Shown: positions 44,470 to 53,420, numbered from the stretch's first letter. The stretch is 64,000 bases of DNA from Bradyrhizobium diversitatis (GCF_016031635.1 NZ_JACEGD010000001.1:62001-126000), one strand, 5' to 3'. Notes: generated from the letters alone by a model not told the origin. Numbers and translations: made by a program.

Positions 44470-44643
44470 TCGTGGGAGCGGTTCAACGCGATCTTGAAGG
44501 TCTTCCCGATACCGATCGGGCATGTACACGCCTGGCGTCACCAAATGGCCTGATCAAGTTACTCGTCAGAGGAGCCGGATGCGGGAAAGCTGCACGTCCG
44601 GCTCTGTGAGGGGGGCGTCGAGCGATCGACGCCTCTACTCGAC
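44470..44643 (+). mobile_element. Group II intron 3' remnant (maturase tail, domains V and VI)
   Basis: WERFNAILKVFPIPIGHVHA followed by W and a stop at 44553 resembles the end of an intron-encoded reverse transcriptase. About 18 bases later comes a domain V hairpin (44572-44604): GAGCCGGA pairs with TCCGGCTC, with the AGC triad at 44573-44575 and an upper stem TGCGG/CTGCA-type around GAAAG. After TGTGAGGGG a perfect 8-bp domain VI stem (44614-44633, GGCGTCGA/TCGACGCC) and CTCTACTCGAC, a common bacterial intron 3' end with the bulged-A region, follow. Domains I-IV and most of the RT are gone, so it cannot splice or move alone. Confidence 0.75.
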
Positions 44644-44663
44644 CATACTACGATCATCATGCC

Positions 44664-44768
44664 GGCGACGGATTGCGCCCGATCGGCGGCTTTTGGCGGA
44701 CTATTAGGGCGTGGCGTGCCAAGTTAGGTTGCTCTCCAGTAAGAAAATGATGCCTCCGAAATAGTGGA
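44664..44768 (+). repeat. Dispersed repeat B, copy 2
   Basis: About 105 bp aligned without gaps to 10071-10175; conserved blocks GGCGGACTA, GCTCTCC, GTAAGAAA and CCTCCGAAATAGTGG. Starts about 20 bp after the intron 3' end. Confidence 0.7.
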
Positions 44769-44937
44769 TTTCGCGATGTTGCGGACCGGTGACTCGAACC
44801 CCCGATATTTCGAAATATGCCATCTGCCAACCACAACGAACTTTGCAGTTGGATTTCTCATTGTAAGCCTTTGATCTCTAATGATCGGATTTTGGCTCAG
44901 TTGGCAAAAAAATCTTGTAAAATCAACGATCGTATCG

Positions 44938-44985
44938 TGTCTCTTAATCAGCGGGTCCCAGGTTCGAGCCCTGGTGCGCCCACCA
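44938..44985 (+). other. tRNA-Lys(CTT) 3' half, right direct repeat of the zinc island
   Basis: Identical over 48 bp to 21893-21940: anticodon loop CTCTTAA to encoded CCA. Downstream similarity continues to about 45075. Upstream, GGCTCAGTTGG at 44894 is reminiscent of a D-arm but is too far away and has no acceptor partner, so no functional tRNA. Interpreted as the right attachment site. Confidence 0.8.
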
Positions 44986-44998
44986 CCCTCAAGGGATT

Positions 44999-45017
44999 GG
45001 CCCGCAAGGGCTTTTTT
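44999..45017 (+). terminator. Intrinsic terminator following the tRNA fragment
   Basis: GGCCC-GCAA-GGGCTTTTTTT: a short GC stem with a tetraloop and seven T residues, the usual terminator of a tRNA gene carried along with the 3' half. The left copy has the stem but lost the T-run. Confidence 0.75.
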
Positions 45018-45252
45018 TAATTCCTCGGCAGAACAGAACGGGTCTCGTGCGACGCTTTTGATGGTCGTACGCCGTGCGACGAGTCGGACAATTTGGGCGC
45101 GTGCCACCAGGCACAGCGATCGTCAATGGCGGGCCTTTGCGGTGACCGTCATCGCATCCGAAAAATCCGCGGAATCTTTAGTTGGCTGCCGCGAGCAAGT
45201 CTATGAATGTTTGAACGATACGGTGCATCGCGAAAGCGGTGTGTGCTGGGTT

Positions 45253-45939
45253 CTACCGCACCAGGGATGGCAATGCTTTTGCGGCACGCTTCTTTTTGTT
45301 AGTGCGGAGCTCGCGAGCCACTTTCGAAGAAGGCGCCACGTCAAGAAGAGTTTTTGTGGTGGCTCGTATGTGTCGAACCAGAATCTTGCAGGCCTTGTCG
45401 GCGTTACGCTCCTCGACTGCGGCACGATGCACGTGCCTCTTATCTACTTCGCCACGCATCTTCGAGTAGTTGGGCGATGGAAGTCGGTACCTTTCTGCGC
45501 GCTCAAACAGCATGCCCCCCAGGCGGAGCAGCCACAGGGATCCGCAGGGTTCGAACAAGGCTCCGTGATAATCAGCATGAAGGCTATGTCGCCTCTGATC
45601 GTTTCGGTGCGTTTCCTTCTCGTACTCCAGAAGCGCCGTGAGCGCATCGCTCACTTTCTTCTTCCAGGTGTCGTCGCCACGCGCAATGGCTCGGCGCAAA
45701 GCGAGACTCTCCAGATCGATGCGCGTCTGGGTCAGGTCAATCAGATCGTCCGCCGAAATAGATGCGACGCGATAGCCACGGTGGTCCTCCCAGTCCAACA
45801 GGCCTTCCGCAGCTAGCCGCGCGAGCGCTTCACGCACGGCGCTCAAGGATACGTTGTATTGGGCGGCAAGTTCAACACGTTTCGCTCTTCTGAAAATCAC
45901 GTCGTCGGCAATCAGCAGATCCAAAGCTGCCCGGGTCAA
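45253..45939 (-). pseudogene. GntR-family (FCD) regulator, N-terminus degenerate
   Basis: A 228-residue reading frame. ELAAQYNVSLSAVREALARL, then AAEGLLDWEDHRGYRVASIS, is a good GntR recognition helix and wing, and the rest is an FCD domain (DLTQTRIDLESLALRRAIAR; HADYHGALFEPCGS; HVHRAAVEERNADKACKILV). The first helix region is shortened: ALDLLIADDVIFRRAKRVEL lacks about eight residues usually found between the first helix and the recognition helix. Only a TTG start without a ribosome-binding site is available at 45939. I therefore call it probably broken; a functional protein with a short N-terminus is possible. Upstream DNA at 45940 has unrelated coding-like sequence, suggesting a rearrangement breakpoint. 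Confidence 0.6.
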
Positions 45940-46348
45940 CCGTCCCAGCTTTGCTACCTGAACTTGACCGCAGCGGGTTTGGCGCTAACGCCGGTCAAGG
46001 ACACAAGCGGAAATCAAATTGCGAACTGGCTCGCGGGCGGCGATAGCACATATGCTGGCACCTCTCTCGGGTCGCAATTTGTGAACGGCGGGCCTTACGC
46101 ATTGCTGGCGGAACGATGCCGAGAATGATTAACAGCGTTCTCATTCGTACGGGGCTGATTCCGACGAGGGCGAGGCAGGCCGCACCAAAGCCCATGCGCA
46201 AGACCAAGAATTCAAAGAGCATTTCGCCAATCCTGATCCGTAAAGCCTCGGTCCGTTCCTATGCCCGAACAACGGCGGGATATCGCCGAGCATGTTTATG
46301 GAGGTTGCAGAGATTACCTGAACGTTGCCGGCGCGCGGCGGGAATGCA
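45940..46348. other. Gap with unidentified coding-like fragment
   Basis: On the plus strand about 45950-46128 reads LNLTAAGLALTPVKDTSGNQ then IANWLAGGDSTYAGTSLGSQ before a stop. It looks like a piece of a secreted protein but has no start of its own and no family I can name. The rest of the gap shows no gene. Confidence 0.3.
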
Positions 46349-47818
46349 TCAATCGGTGATGAAGCCGATATCACCGCGACGGGCTCCTGTTGATCCTGTT
46401 CGGCCATAAAGGCGATTGATGTTGCCGATGAGAGTGGCTTGCGGGTCGCTCGGCCCGACAAAGCCGTCGTCCGGCCGCGACAGTTCTCTCGGACTCACGG
46501 CGCGAACGAGGTAAGGCGTCACGAGGACGACGAGTTCGGTCTGGTTGTTGACGAAGTCCTGACTCCTGAAGAGCGCACCCAACAGCGGCACCTGCATCAG
46601 CCCGGGCATTCCATTCACGGCTCGCTTTGTCTGGTCTTGAATCAGGCCGGCGATTGCCATGGACCCGCCCGACGGGATCTCGAGCGTGCTCTCGGCTCGC
46701 CGCGTCTTGATGGATGGAACCGTCAGAGAGTTGGTCGTGTTGTCGCTCACCGCCTGGGACAAGGTGATCGAATTCTCGTTCGAGAGGTCCGACACCTCGG
46801 TCATCAAGTGCAAGCTGATGCGGCCTTCCGCCAGCACAACCGGCGTGAAGCTCAACGACATTCCGAACTTCTTGAAGCTGATTTGGGTCGTGCACACATG
46901 GGTTGTGGGGTCGCAAGAATACCCCGCCGGAACAGGAAACTCCCCACCGGAAACAAAGGTGGCGGCCTCTCCCGATATCGCCATCAGCGTAGGTTCCGCC
47001 AACGTGCGTACGATACCCGCCTTCTCCATTGCCCTCAACGTGGCCGTCGTTCCACCGGCTGACAGAGCCACGCTGTTGCCATCGACAAGATTCTTGCCGT
47101 AAGCTGTGAATGGATTCGAGTACGTCAGGCTCACAACCGATGTGCCTGAGCTGAGGCTCGTGCTGAGATCCACGCCAAGCTGCTTTACGATCTCGCGTGA
47201 AATCTCGGCGACCGTCACCTTCAACATGACCTGGTCGCGGCCCCGGACCGCGATCGAGTTGACGACCTTGTCGGCCGCTCCCGTGAGGCGTGCAGCAATA
47301 TCGTTGGCCTGCTGGGCTTCGAGGGGTGTGGCGACGGTGCCGGTCAGGATTACGCCATCGCCGACGCCGTCGATCTGGATTTTGGCGGTGGGAAGCGCCT
47401 GCTTCAATGCGGCACGAACACCGTTCAGGTCGCGCTTGACGGCGATGTCGCAGGCGACGATCGACTGGCCGACAGTATCAAAGAACACGACGTTGGTTTG
47501 CCCAACAGCGGCGCCGATGATGTAGGCGCGCTGTGTCGATCGCAGCACCACGTTTGCTATCTTGGGATCCGCGACCAGCACGTCCTTTACATCACGTGGA
47601 AGGTCGATGACGATCGATTTACCTATGCCGAGGGACACAAACCGCGCATCGAACTGGCCGATCGGGTCTCCTTGTCTTGCGGATCTGCGGTCCGATGCGT
47701 CCGCTCCCGACGAGGGTCCAAAGGCAACAACTGCCAGAAAGAGGAGAACTGGAAGCCGGTGCCTGGAAGCACGCAACGATGGTCTGATGTCGCCCTGCAT
47801 AACGATTATCCTTGACAT
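46349..47818 (-). CDS. cpaC: CpaC/RcpA-like secretin (type II/III secretion system protein)
   Basis: About 489 residues from ATG 47818 (GAGG five bases upstream). Signal peptide near HRLPVLLFLAVVAFGPSSGA. An N-terminal pilus/secretin domain (GKSIVIDLPRDVKDVLVADP, KIANVVLRSTQRAYIIG), a BON domain (DGVILTGTVATPLEAQQAND) and the secretin homology domain (LAEPTLMAISGEAATFVSGG; KTRRAESTLEIPSGGSMAIA; QTELVVLVTPYLV) are in the order of Flp-pilus CpaC. No cpaA, B, E or F, pilin or tad genes are in view, so it is an orphan copy; other components may be encoded elsewhere. Confidence 0.85.
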   Translation of the reverse strand: MSRIIVMQGDIRPSLRASRHRLPVLLFLAVVAFGPSSGADASDRRSARQGDPIGQFDARFVSLGIGKSIVIDLPRDVKDVLVADPKIANVVLRSTQRAYIIGAAVGQTNVVFFDTVGQSIVACDIAVKRDLNGVRAALKQALPTAKIQIDGVGDGVILTGTVATPLEAQQANDIAARLTGAADKVVNSIAVRGRDQVMLKVTVAEISREIVKQLGVDLSTSLSSGTSVVSLTYSNPFTAYGKNLVDGNSVALSAGGTTATLRAMEKAGIVRTLAEPTLMAISGEAATFVSGGEFPVPAGYSCDPTTHVCTTQISFKKFGMSLSFTPVVLAEGRISLHLMTEVSDLSNENSITLSQAVSDNTTNSLTVPSIKTRRAESTLEIPSGGSMAIAGLIQDQTKRAVNGMPGLMQVPLLGALFRSQDFVNNQTELVVLVTPYLVRAVSPRELSRPDDGFVGPSDPQATLIGNINRLYGRTGSTGARRGDIGFITD

Positions 47819-48106
47819 CTCATCCTCGGAGGGCATCACGGGTTCCTCGCAGGAGCACGTGACGACCAACGCGGATTGAACGCTGCAGGTCAGGCGGTCA
47901 GGCGCCTCCAACTCAATTGAAACAAAATTGAAATCAGCGACATACGAGGAAAAAGAACGCTAACGTTCCCCTCGCGGCAGGCATCGAACCGATGACTCGT
48001 AATGCCAGCGTGGCTTTGCTTGACGCATCCGCTTCCGCACCAATACGCAACATAGCCAGGCTTCGCCTATTGCCATGGTTTCCGAAGGAGAGGGGCCACC
48101 TCTGCT
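47819..48106. other. Intergenic region
   Basis: Just under 300 bp between the secretin start and the histidine-kinase stop. AT-rich around 47910-47960, likely the secretin promoter; no gene. Confidence 0.3.
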
Positions 48107-49423
48107 TCAATCGTGGCTACGGCCCGCATTGGAAAGCAGCAGGCGGACGCGAAGACCCCTCGGTTCGTTGTCGAGCAGCAGCAGCGTTCCGTCATGCGCG
48201 GTCACGATCGCCTGCGTGATCGAGAGGCCGAGGCCAAATCCCGCCGTTTCGTCCATGGTGCGGGCTTCCTCTCCTCGCACGAAGGGTTCCAGCATCGCCG
48301 CCTTCCTCTCATCGGGTATTCCAGGGCCGTCGTCGACGACGTCGATGACGATCTGGTTGCCGGAGATCAGGAGCTCGACGCCGACTTCGGTTCCGAAGCG
48401 CGTGGCGTTTTCGACCAGGTTTGTGACCGCGCGGATGATCTCGTCCGGCCGGACGATGAACGCGGCTCTGTCCGGACCAAGATAGTGCACCGCGTAGCCG
48501 CTATCGGAGAACTGGTCGCAAACCATCTGGAGCAGCGCGGCAACGTCGACCAGTGTCGGTCTGGCAGCGCTTTCACTGCGCAGCAGCGAGAGCACCGACT
48601 CCAGCATCGACTGCATCTGATCGAGGTCGCGTACGGTCTGGGTGCGCTGTGCCGGATCCTCGATGTACTCCGAGCGCAGCCGCAGGCGCGTGATCGGGGT
48701 GCGCAGGTCGTGGCTGATGGCGGCCAGCATTCGAGTTCTATCGTTCATCAGTGCGGTAACGCGTTCGCGCATCCGGTTGAGCGCTCTCGCCGCGGATCGG
48801 ATTTCCTCCGGACCGTTTTCAGGCAACGGCTCGGACGAGCGATTCAAGCTGAAGTCCTCCGCCGCGCGCGCGAAGGCCGACAGGGGTGAACTGAGCGCGC
48901 GGCCGGCCCAGATGCCGAGCAGCGTCACGCTTGCCACCAGGAACAGGAGCGTGCTCGTCCAGAGGCCGCTCACGAAGTCAGGCATCTTGAATGTCCCGAT
49001 CGTCGCCTCGAGCACGTCGCCGTTTGCCAGATAGAACCAGAGGCGATTGTCTTCCGGTGTGGAACCGCGAATGAGATCGACCGGGCCTCCGATAGTCGAG
49101 GGGGTGGCCATGCGCGTCCGCTCCGGCAATGGAGCGGTGGAGGCGGAAACATCCCTTCTCAACTGCAGCTTCAGCGCCGGAAAGGTCCGGCTGGCGTTCT
49201 CGAGAACGACATCTCGCTCTCCCTGCGGCGTATTGACGATGATCCTCGCAATCAGCTCGAACTGCTTCAGGGGGCTGTCCGTCAGAACGTTCGGCCGGTT
49301 GAGCAGAAAATATCCGGCAATCAGCAAATGGATCAGGATCAGTGATCCTAGAACCAAGGCCGCGATCTGGCCGCTGATTCGCCTGAAGCTGAACAGCGCG
49401 ACGATGTCGGCGGCGCGTCTCAT
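48107..49423 (-). CDS. Sensor histidine kinase (EnvZ-like)
   Basis: A 438-residue membrane kinase: helix near 17-38 (QIAALVLGSLILIHLLIAGY), a periplasmic sensor of about 120 residues, second helix near 158-180 (LWTSTLLFLVASVTLLGIWA), HAMP, the H-box AAISHDLRTPITRLRL near 240, N-box NLVENATRF, G1 DVVDDGPGIPDE and G2 GFGLGLSI. It starts inside the response-regulator stop (ATGA). As the last gene of the efflux operon it probably senses a drug or envelope signal for that system. Confidence 0.93.
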   Translation of the reverse strand: MRRAADIVALFSFRRISGQIAALVLGSLILIHLLIAGYFLLNRPNVLTDSPLKQFELIARIIVNTPQGERDVVLENASRTFPALKLQLRRDVSASTAPLPERTRMATPSTIGGPVDLIRGSTPEDNRLWFYLANGDVLEATIGTFKMPDFVSGLWTSTLLFLVASVTLLGIWAGRALSSPLSAFARAAEDFSLNRSSEPLPENGPEEIRSAARALNRMRERVTALMNDRTRMLAAISHDLRTPITRLRLRSEYIEDPAQRTQTVRDLDQMQSMLESVLSLLRSESAARPTLVDVAALLQMVCDQFSDSGYAVHYLGPDRAAFIVRPDEIIRAVTNLVENATRFGTEVGVELLISGNQIVIDVVDDGPGIPDERKAAMLEPFVRGEEARTMDETAGFGLGLSITQAIVTAHDGTLLLLDNEPRGLRVRLLLSNAGRSHD

Positions 49424-50133
49424 GCTTCCTCCACCACCGGCGTGAAGATGTAGCCGCCGGTGCGGACGGTCTTGATCACGGACGTGTCTTGGGTGCGGTC
49501 GAGCTTGCGGCGCAACCGGCTGACCAGCACGTCGATGCTGCGGCCGAAGCTGCCGCCGGGCCGGCCGCGCGTCATGCTCAGGAGATTGTCGCGGGTGAGG
49601 ATGCGTCCGGCCCGTTCGCAGAAAGCCTGCAGCAGATCGAACTCGGCGCTGGTCAGCGGCACCTGCGCGCCCTCGGGATCGCGCAACTCCCGCAAACGAA
49701 GATCGATGATCCAGCCCAGGAATTTCAGGCGTGTCGCCGCGCCGGCGGCGGCACGGCCGCTCGCCTGGCGGCGCAGCACAGCGTTGATCCTGGCGAGAAG
49801 CTCGCGCGGGTTGAACGGCTTCGGCAGATAGTCGTCAGCCCCCATCTCGAGACCGAGGATCCGGTCGAGATCCTCGCCCTTCGCGGTGAGGATGATGATC
49901 GGCGTCATGGATTCCATGCGCACGCGGCGGCAGAGGCTCAGACCGTCCTCGCCCGGCAGCATCAGGTCGAGCACGATCAGGTCCACCCGGTTTTGCGAGA
50001 GATGCCGGTCCATCTCCCTGCCGTTCGTGACCAGGTGGACCTCGAACGAATGCTCCCGCAGATAGCGCGCGATGAGGTCGCGGGTCTGCCGGTCATCCTC
50101 GACGATCAGGATGTTCTGGGTGCCGTTGGTCAT
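49420..50133 (-). CDS. OmpR-family response regulator
   Basis: About 237 residues from ATG 50133, giving the normal N-terminus MTNGTQNILIVEDDRQTRD; an in-frame GTG at 50232 would add 33 residues and overlap the macB stop. Receiver domain with acidic pocket EDD and phospho-Asp in VDLIVLDLMLPGEDG, switch Thr in IILTAKGEDLD and Lys in DYLPKPFNPREL; then a winged-helix output domain (LTSAEFDLLQAFCERAGRIL; SFGRSIDVLVSRLRRKLD). Partner of the kinase that follows; likely controls this operon. Confidence 0.92.
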   Translation of the reverse strand: MTNGTQNILIVEDDRQTRDLIARYLREHSFEVHLVTNGREMDRHLSQNRVDLIVLDLMLPGEDGLSLCRRVRMESMTPIIILTAKGEDLDRILGLEMGADDYLPKPFNPRELLARINAVLRRQASGRAAAGAATRLKFLGWIIDLRLRELRDPEGAQVPLTSAEFDLLQAFCERAGRILTRDNLLSMTRGRPGGSFGRSIDVLVSRLRRKLDRTQDTSVIKTVRTGGYIFTPVVEEA

Positions 50134-50224
50134 GTTTGAGATCGCATCGGGGCTGCCGATCGTTGATCGATTTGCGGACGATTGTCTCGCCCGAAGAACT
50201 ACGGTCATGTCTGCAATCCTACGG

Positions 50225-52186
50225 TCAGTCACGGCTCAACGCCACCACGGGGTCCAGGAAGGCGGCGCGGCGGGCGGGGAAGAAACCGAAGGCCACCCCG
50301 ATCCCGGTCGAGGTCAGGAATGCCGCGCCGATCGAGAACAGCGAATAGCTGACCTGGAATCCGGGCATCGCCATGTTGACCAGCGTCCCGAGCAGGATCG
50401 CGACGAGGATGCCGGCGATGCCGCCGATGGACGAGATCAAGGTCGCCTCCACCAGGAACTGCTGGAGGATGTCGCTGCGTCTGGCGCCGACCGCCATGCG
50501 CACGCCGATCTCGTTGATTCGCTCGGAGACGGACACCAGCATGATGTTCATCACGCCGATGCCGCCGACGACCAGCGAGATCACCGCGATCGCCGCCACG
50601 AGGAACGCCAGGGTCTGCGTCGTGCTGGTGATGGTGCGGCGGATGTCGTCGGTATTGAGGATGACGAAATCCTTGACGTTGTGCCGCTGCGTCAGCAGCG
50701 TGGTGACCGCGTCCTGGGCCAGCGTGGTCGAAATCTCGTCGCTGATCCGGAGCAGGATGCTGCGAAGCGAGCGGTCGCCCGTGAACTGCGCCTGCACCGT
50801 GGTGTAGGGAAGATAGACCGAAAGGTTCTGGTTCGAGCCGAAGCCGCCCTGCTGCTGGGCGATGACGCCGACGATGCGACAGGGCACCTTGCCGAGCCAG
50901 ATGACGCGGCCGATCCCCGAGGTCTGGTCGTCGGCGAAGAAGGTCTTGCGGGTGTTGTCGTCGATGACGGCTTGCCGCTCGATGTTGCGCACCGCGTCGG
51001 AGTCGAACAGGCGGCCTTTCGCCAGCTTGGCGCCCTTGACCTGGAAATAGCTCTCGCCGACACCGTTGACCAGCACGTTCGATTCGTTGCCGCGGTAGCG
51101 CACCGTCGTGCTGGTCGAGACCGTCGGTGTGACCCCGGCAATGAAGCTCTGCTGGCCGAGCGCGCGGGCATCGCCGAGGACGAGCGTCTTGATCTTGCCG
51201 GCGCGCGCGTCGCCAAAGTCCTTGCCCGGAAACACCTCGATCGTGTTGGTGCCGAGGCTCGAAATGTCCGACAGCACCTTGCGCTGTGAGGCGTTGCCCA
51301 GCGCAACAACGGAGGACACTGCCGCGATGCCGATGATGATTCCGAGCATGGTCAGGAAGGCGCGCAGCCGGTGCGCGGCCATCGCCACCAGCGCCATCCG
51401 CGTGGCTTCCCGCAGGCGCCGCAGCGCGCGGGGCCAGCCGGGGCCGCTATCCCAAGGGGCCCGAGCCGCCGCGACAGGCGGTGCCGATACGCCTGCGGTC
51501 TCGGTGCGGCGATCGGAAACGATCCTGCCGTCGCGCAGCTCGATGATGCGCTCGGCCCGCGCGGCGACGTCGGCATCGTGGGTAACGATGATGATCGTCC
51601 GTCCCTCGCCGTGCAGCTCCTTCAGGATCTTCAGGACCTCCTCGCCGCTGCGCCGGTCGAGCGCGCCGGTCGGCTCGTCCGCCAGGATGACTTCGGCGCC
51701 GTTGATCAGTGCCCGTGCGATCGAGACGCGCTGCTGCTGGCCGCCCGACAGCTGGTTCGGGCGGTGGCCGCGCCGGTCGTCCACACCAAGCCTTGCGAGC
51801 AGCTGCTCTGCGCGCGTGCGGCGCTCCCGCGCCTTCATCCCGGCATAGATCGCCGGGATCTCGACGTTCTCGGCGGCGGAGAGGTCGCCGAGCAAATGAT
51901 AGCGCTGGAAGATGAAGCCGAAATGCTCGCGCCGCAGCGCCGCCAGCTCGTCTGCGTCGAGTTCGGAGGCGTTCTTGCCGGCGACACGATAGGTGCCGGA
52001 GGTCGGGCGATCGAGGCAGCCAAGAATGTTGAGCAGCGTCGATTTGCCGGATCCGGACGAGCCGATGATCGCCACCATCTCGCCAGGCTGGATACTCAGC
52101 GACAGATCGTCGAGCGCAACCACGCGCGTGTCACCGGCCGCAAATTCCCGCCTGACGTTCTCGAGGGCGATGATCGGATCGGCCAT
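50225..52186 (-). CDS. macB: MacB-type ABC transporter (ATPase-permease fusion)
   Basis: A 653-residue protein from ATG 52186, one base after macA. N-terminal ATPase: Walker A GSSGSGKST, signature LSGGQQQRVSIARAL, Walker B VILADEPTGALD, switch His VTHDADVA. Then a helix near 285 (RLRAFLTMLGIIIGIAAVSS), a periplasmic domain (about 310-510), and three C-terminal helices of the FtsX core (FLVAAIAVISLVVGGIGVMN with MLVSVSERINEIGVRMAVGA). It works mechanically with MacA and an outer-membrane factor to expel macrolides, toxins or peptides from the periplasm. Confidence 0.93.
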   Translation of the reverse strand: MADPIIALENVRREFAAGDTRVVALDDLSLSIQPGEMVAIIGSSGSGKSTLLNILGCLDRPTSGTYRVAGKNASELDADELAALRREHFGFIFQRYHLLGDLSAAENVEIPAIYAGMKARERRTRAEQLLARLGVDDRRGHRPNQLSGGQQQRVSIARALINGAEVILADEPTGALDRRSGEEVLKILKELHGEGRTIIIVTHDADVAARAERIIELRDGRIVSDRRTETAGVSAPPVAAARAPWDSGPGWPRALRRLREATRMALVAMAAHRLRAFLTMLGIIIGIAAVSSVVALGNASQRKVLSDISSLGTNTIEVFPGKDFGDARAGKIKTLVLGDARALGQQSFIAGVTPTVSTSTTVRYRGNESNVLVNGVGESYFQVKGAKLAKGRLFDSDAVRNIERQAVIDDNTRKTFFADDQTSGIGRVIWLGKVPCRIVGVIAQQQGGFGSNQNLSVYLPYTTVQAQFTGDRSLRSILLRISDEISTTLAQDAVTTLLTQRHNVKDFVILNTDDIRRTITSTTQTLAFLVAAIAVISLVVGGIGVMNIMLVSVSERINEIGVRMAVGARRSDILQQFLVEATLISSIGGIAGILVAILLGTLVNMAMPGFQVSYSLFSIGAAFLTSTGIGVAFGFFPARRAAFLDPVVALSRD

Positions 52187-52187
52187 C

Positions 52188-53420
52188 TCAGGGACCTCCC
52201 GGCGGGCCGCCGGGCATGCTGGGCGATGCGGTCTGCTCGCTGGCTTCTCCGGTGACGACCCGGTCGCCCTCGTCGAGGCCGGACCTGATCTCGACCGTGG
52301 TGCGGTCATTGAGGCCGGTCTTGACCTCGCGCTCGCGCACGTCACCCGACGCATCGAGGGTGCGGACGGTGCTGCGGCCGTCGGATTTTCGCATCAGCGC
52401 GAGCGCGGGGATGACCTTCACGCGCTTGGCCTCACCGGTAATGATGTGCACCTCGGCGGTCATGTAGGTCCGCAGCGAAAGATCCCTGTTGGGGACGTTG
52501 AAGACGCCGATGTAGTAGATGGCGGTGCTGGTGGAGCTCGACGAACTCGAACTCGTGCTCGAGCTCGAGGTGGTGGTCGAAGAGAAGCTGGCGTCGCTCT
52601 TGATCGATTCGGGCGCCGGCTCGATCTGCTCCAGCCTGGCCTCGTAGCGATGGTCCTGGTCGCCGAGGATGGTGAAATACAGCGCCTGGCCCGGCCTGAC
52701 CTTGACGATGTCGGCCTCGGAAATCTCCGCCCGCACCGTCATGGTTTCGAGCTGGCCGAGCACGACGATGGTCGGGGCGGACTGCACCGCGTTGACCGTC
52801 TGTCCCTCCTGCACCACGGTGGCGAGCACCGTGCCGTCGATGGGCGCGGTGATCCTGGTGTAGTCGAGGTTGACTCGCGCCGTCTCGACGCTGGCTTCGG
52901 CTCCCACGATCAGAGCTTCGAGCGCGGCAATCTGGGCGCGGGTCTGCCGCACCGTCGAATCCGCGCTGTCGAAATCGCTGCGCGAGGTGGCACGCTGCGC
53001 CAGTGTCGCCTGCTGTCGCGCGAGGTTGGCTTCCGCCAGCACCAACGCGGCTTCCTTCTCGAGTTTCTGAGCGCGGTAGTTCTTGAGCGAAGCTTCCGAA
53101 CTGCGCAGATCGTTCTGCTTGGTGACGGGGTCGATCTGGGCGATGACGTCGCCGGCCTTGACCGAGTCGCCGACGCGGACATTGAGGGCGGTGATCCGGC
53201 CCGACACCTGCGCGCCGACGGCAGTCAGGCGTGCCGGCTTGAGCGTGCCGCTGGCGAGCACCTCCTCGCGCAGATCGCTGACGGTGACCGGCGCAGTGAT
53301 ATAGGACTGTGCCTTGCTCGAGGTCCCCGGAGAGCGCATGGCGGCCACCACCCCGGTTGCCACGACGGCAACCACCGCGGCGGCAATCTTCACGCGCTTG
53401 GCGGTGATGATATCAGTCAC
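52188..53420 (-). CDS. macA: MacA-type periplasmic adaptor with polyserine insert
   Basis: A 410-residue membrane-fusion protein: N-terminal anchor helix (VKIAAAVVAVVATGVVAAMR), lipoyl half-motif (ARLTAVGAQVSGRITALNVR, VGDSVKAGDVIAQID), a long alpha-hairpin (about 95-185) with ATLAQRATSRSDFDSADSTV, second lipoyl half ITAPIDGTVLATVVQEGQTV, and beta-barrel domains. A low-complexity Ser/Thr run at about residues 277-302 lies within the beta-barrel region, where relatives also have a variable linker, but this one is exceptionally Ser-rich. Ends in a Pro/Gly tail. First base overlaps the outer-membrane factor stop by 4 bp. Confidence 0.93.
   Translation of the reverse strand: MTDIITAKRVKIAAAVVAVVATGVVAAMRSPGTSSKAQSYITAPVTVSDLREEVLASGTLKPARLTAVGAQVSGRITALNVRVGDSVKAGDVIAQIDPVTKQNDLRSSEASLKNYRAQKLEKEAALVLAEANLARQQATLAQRATSRSDFDSADSTVRQTRAQIAALEALIVGAEASVETARVNLDYTRITAPIDGTVLATVVQEGQTVNAVQSAPTIVVLGQLETMTVRAEISEADIVKVRPGQALYFTILGDQDHRYEARLEQIEPAPESIKSDASFSSTTTSSSSTSSSSSSSTSTAIYYIGVFNVPNRDLSLRTYMTAEVHIITGEAKRVKVIPALALMRKSDGRSTVRTLDASGDVREREVKTGLNDRTTVEIRSGLDEGDRVVTGEASEQTASPSMPGGPPGGP

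Noticed and set aside
44773..44800. Minus-strand GGGGGTTCGAGTCACCGG resembling a tRNA T-arm
   Set aside because: The bases flanking the loop are not complementary and there is no acceptor or anticodon arm, so it is not called as a tRNA.
21893..44985. Functional tRNA-Lys genes at either repeat
   Set aside because: Both lack the 5' half (acceptor strand, D-arm, 5' anticodon stem); only the 3' half is present.
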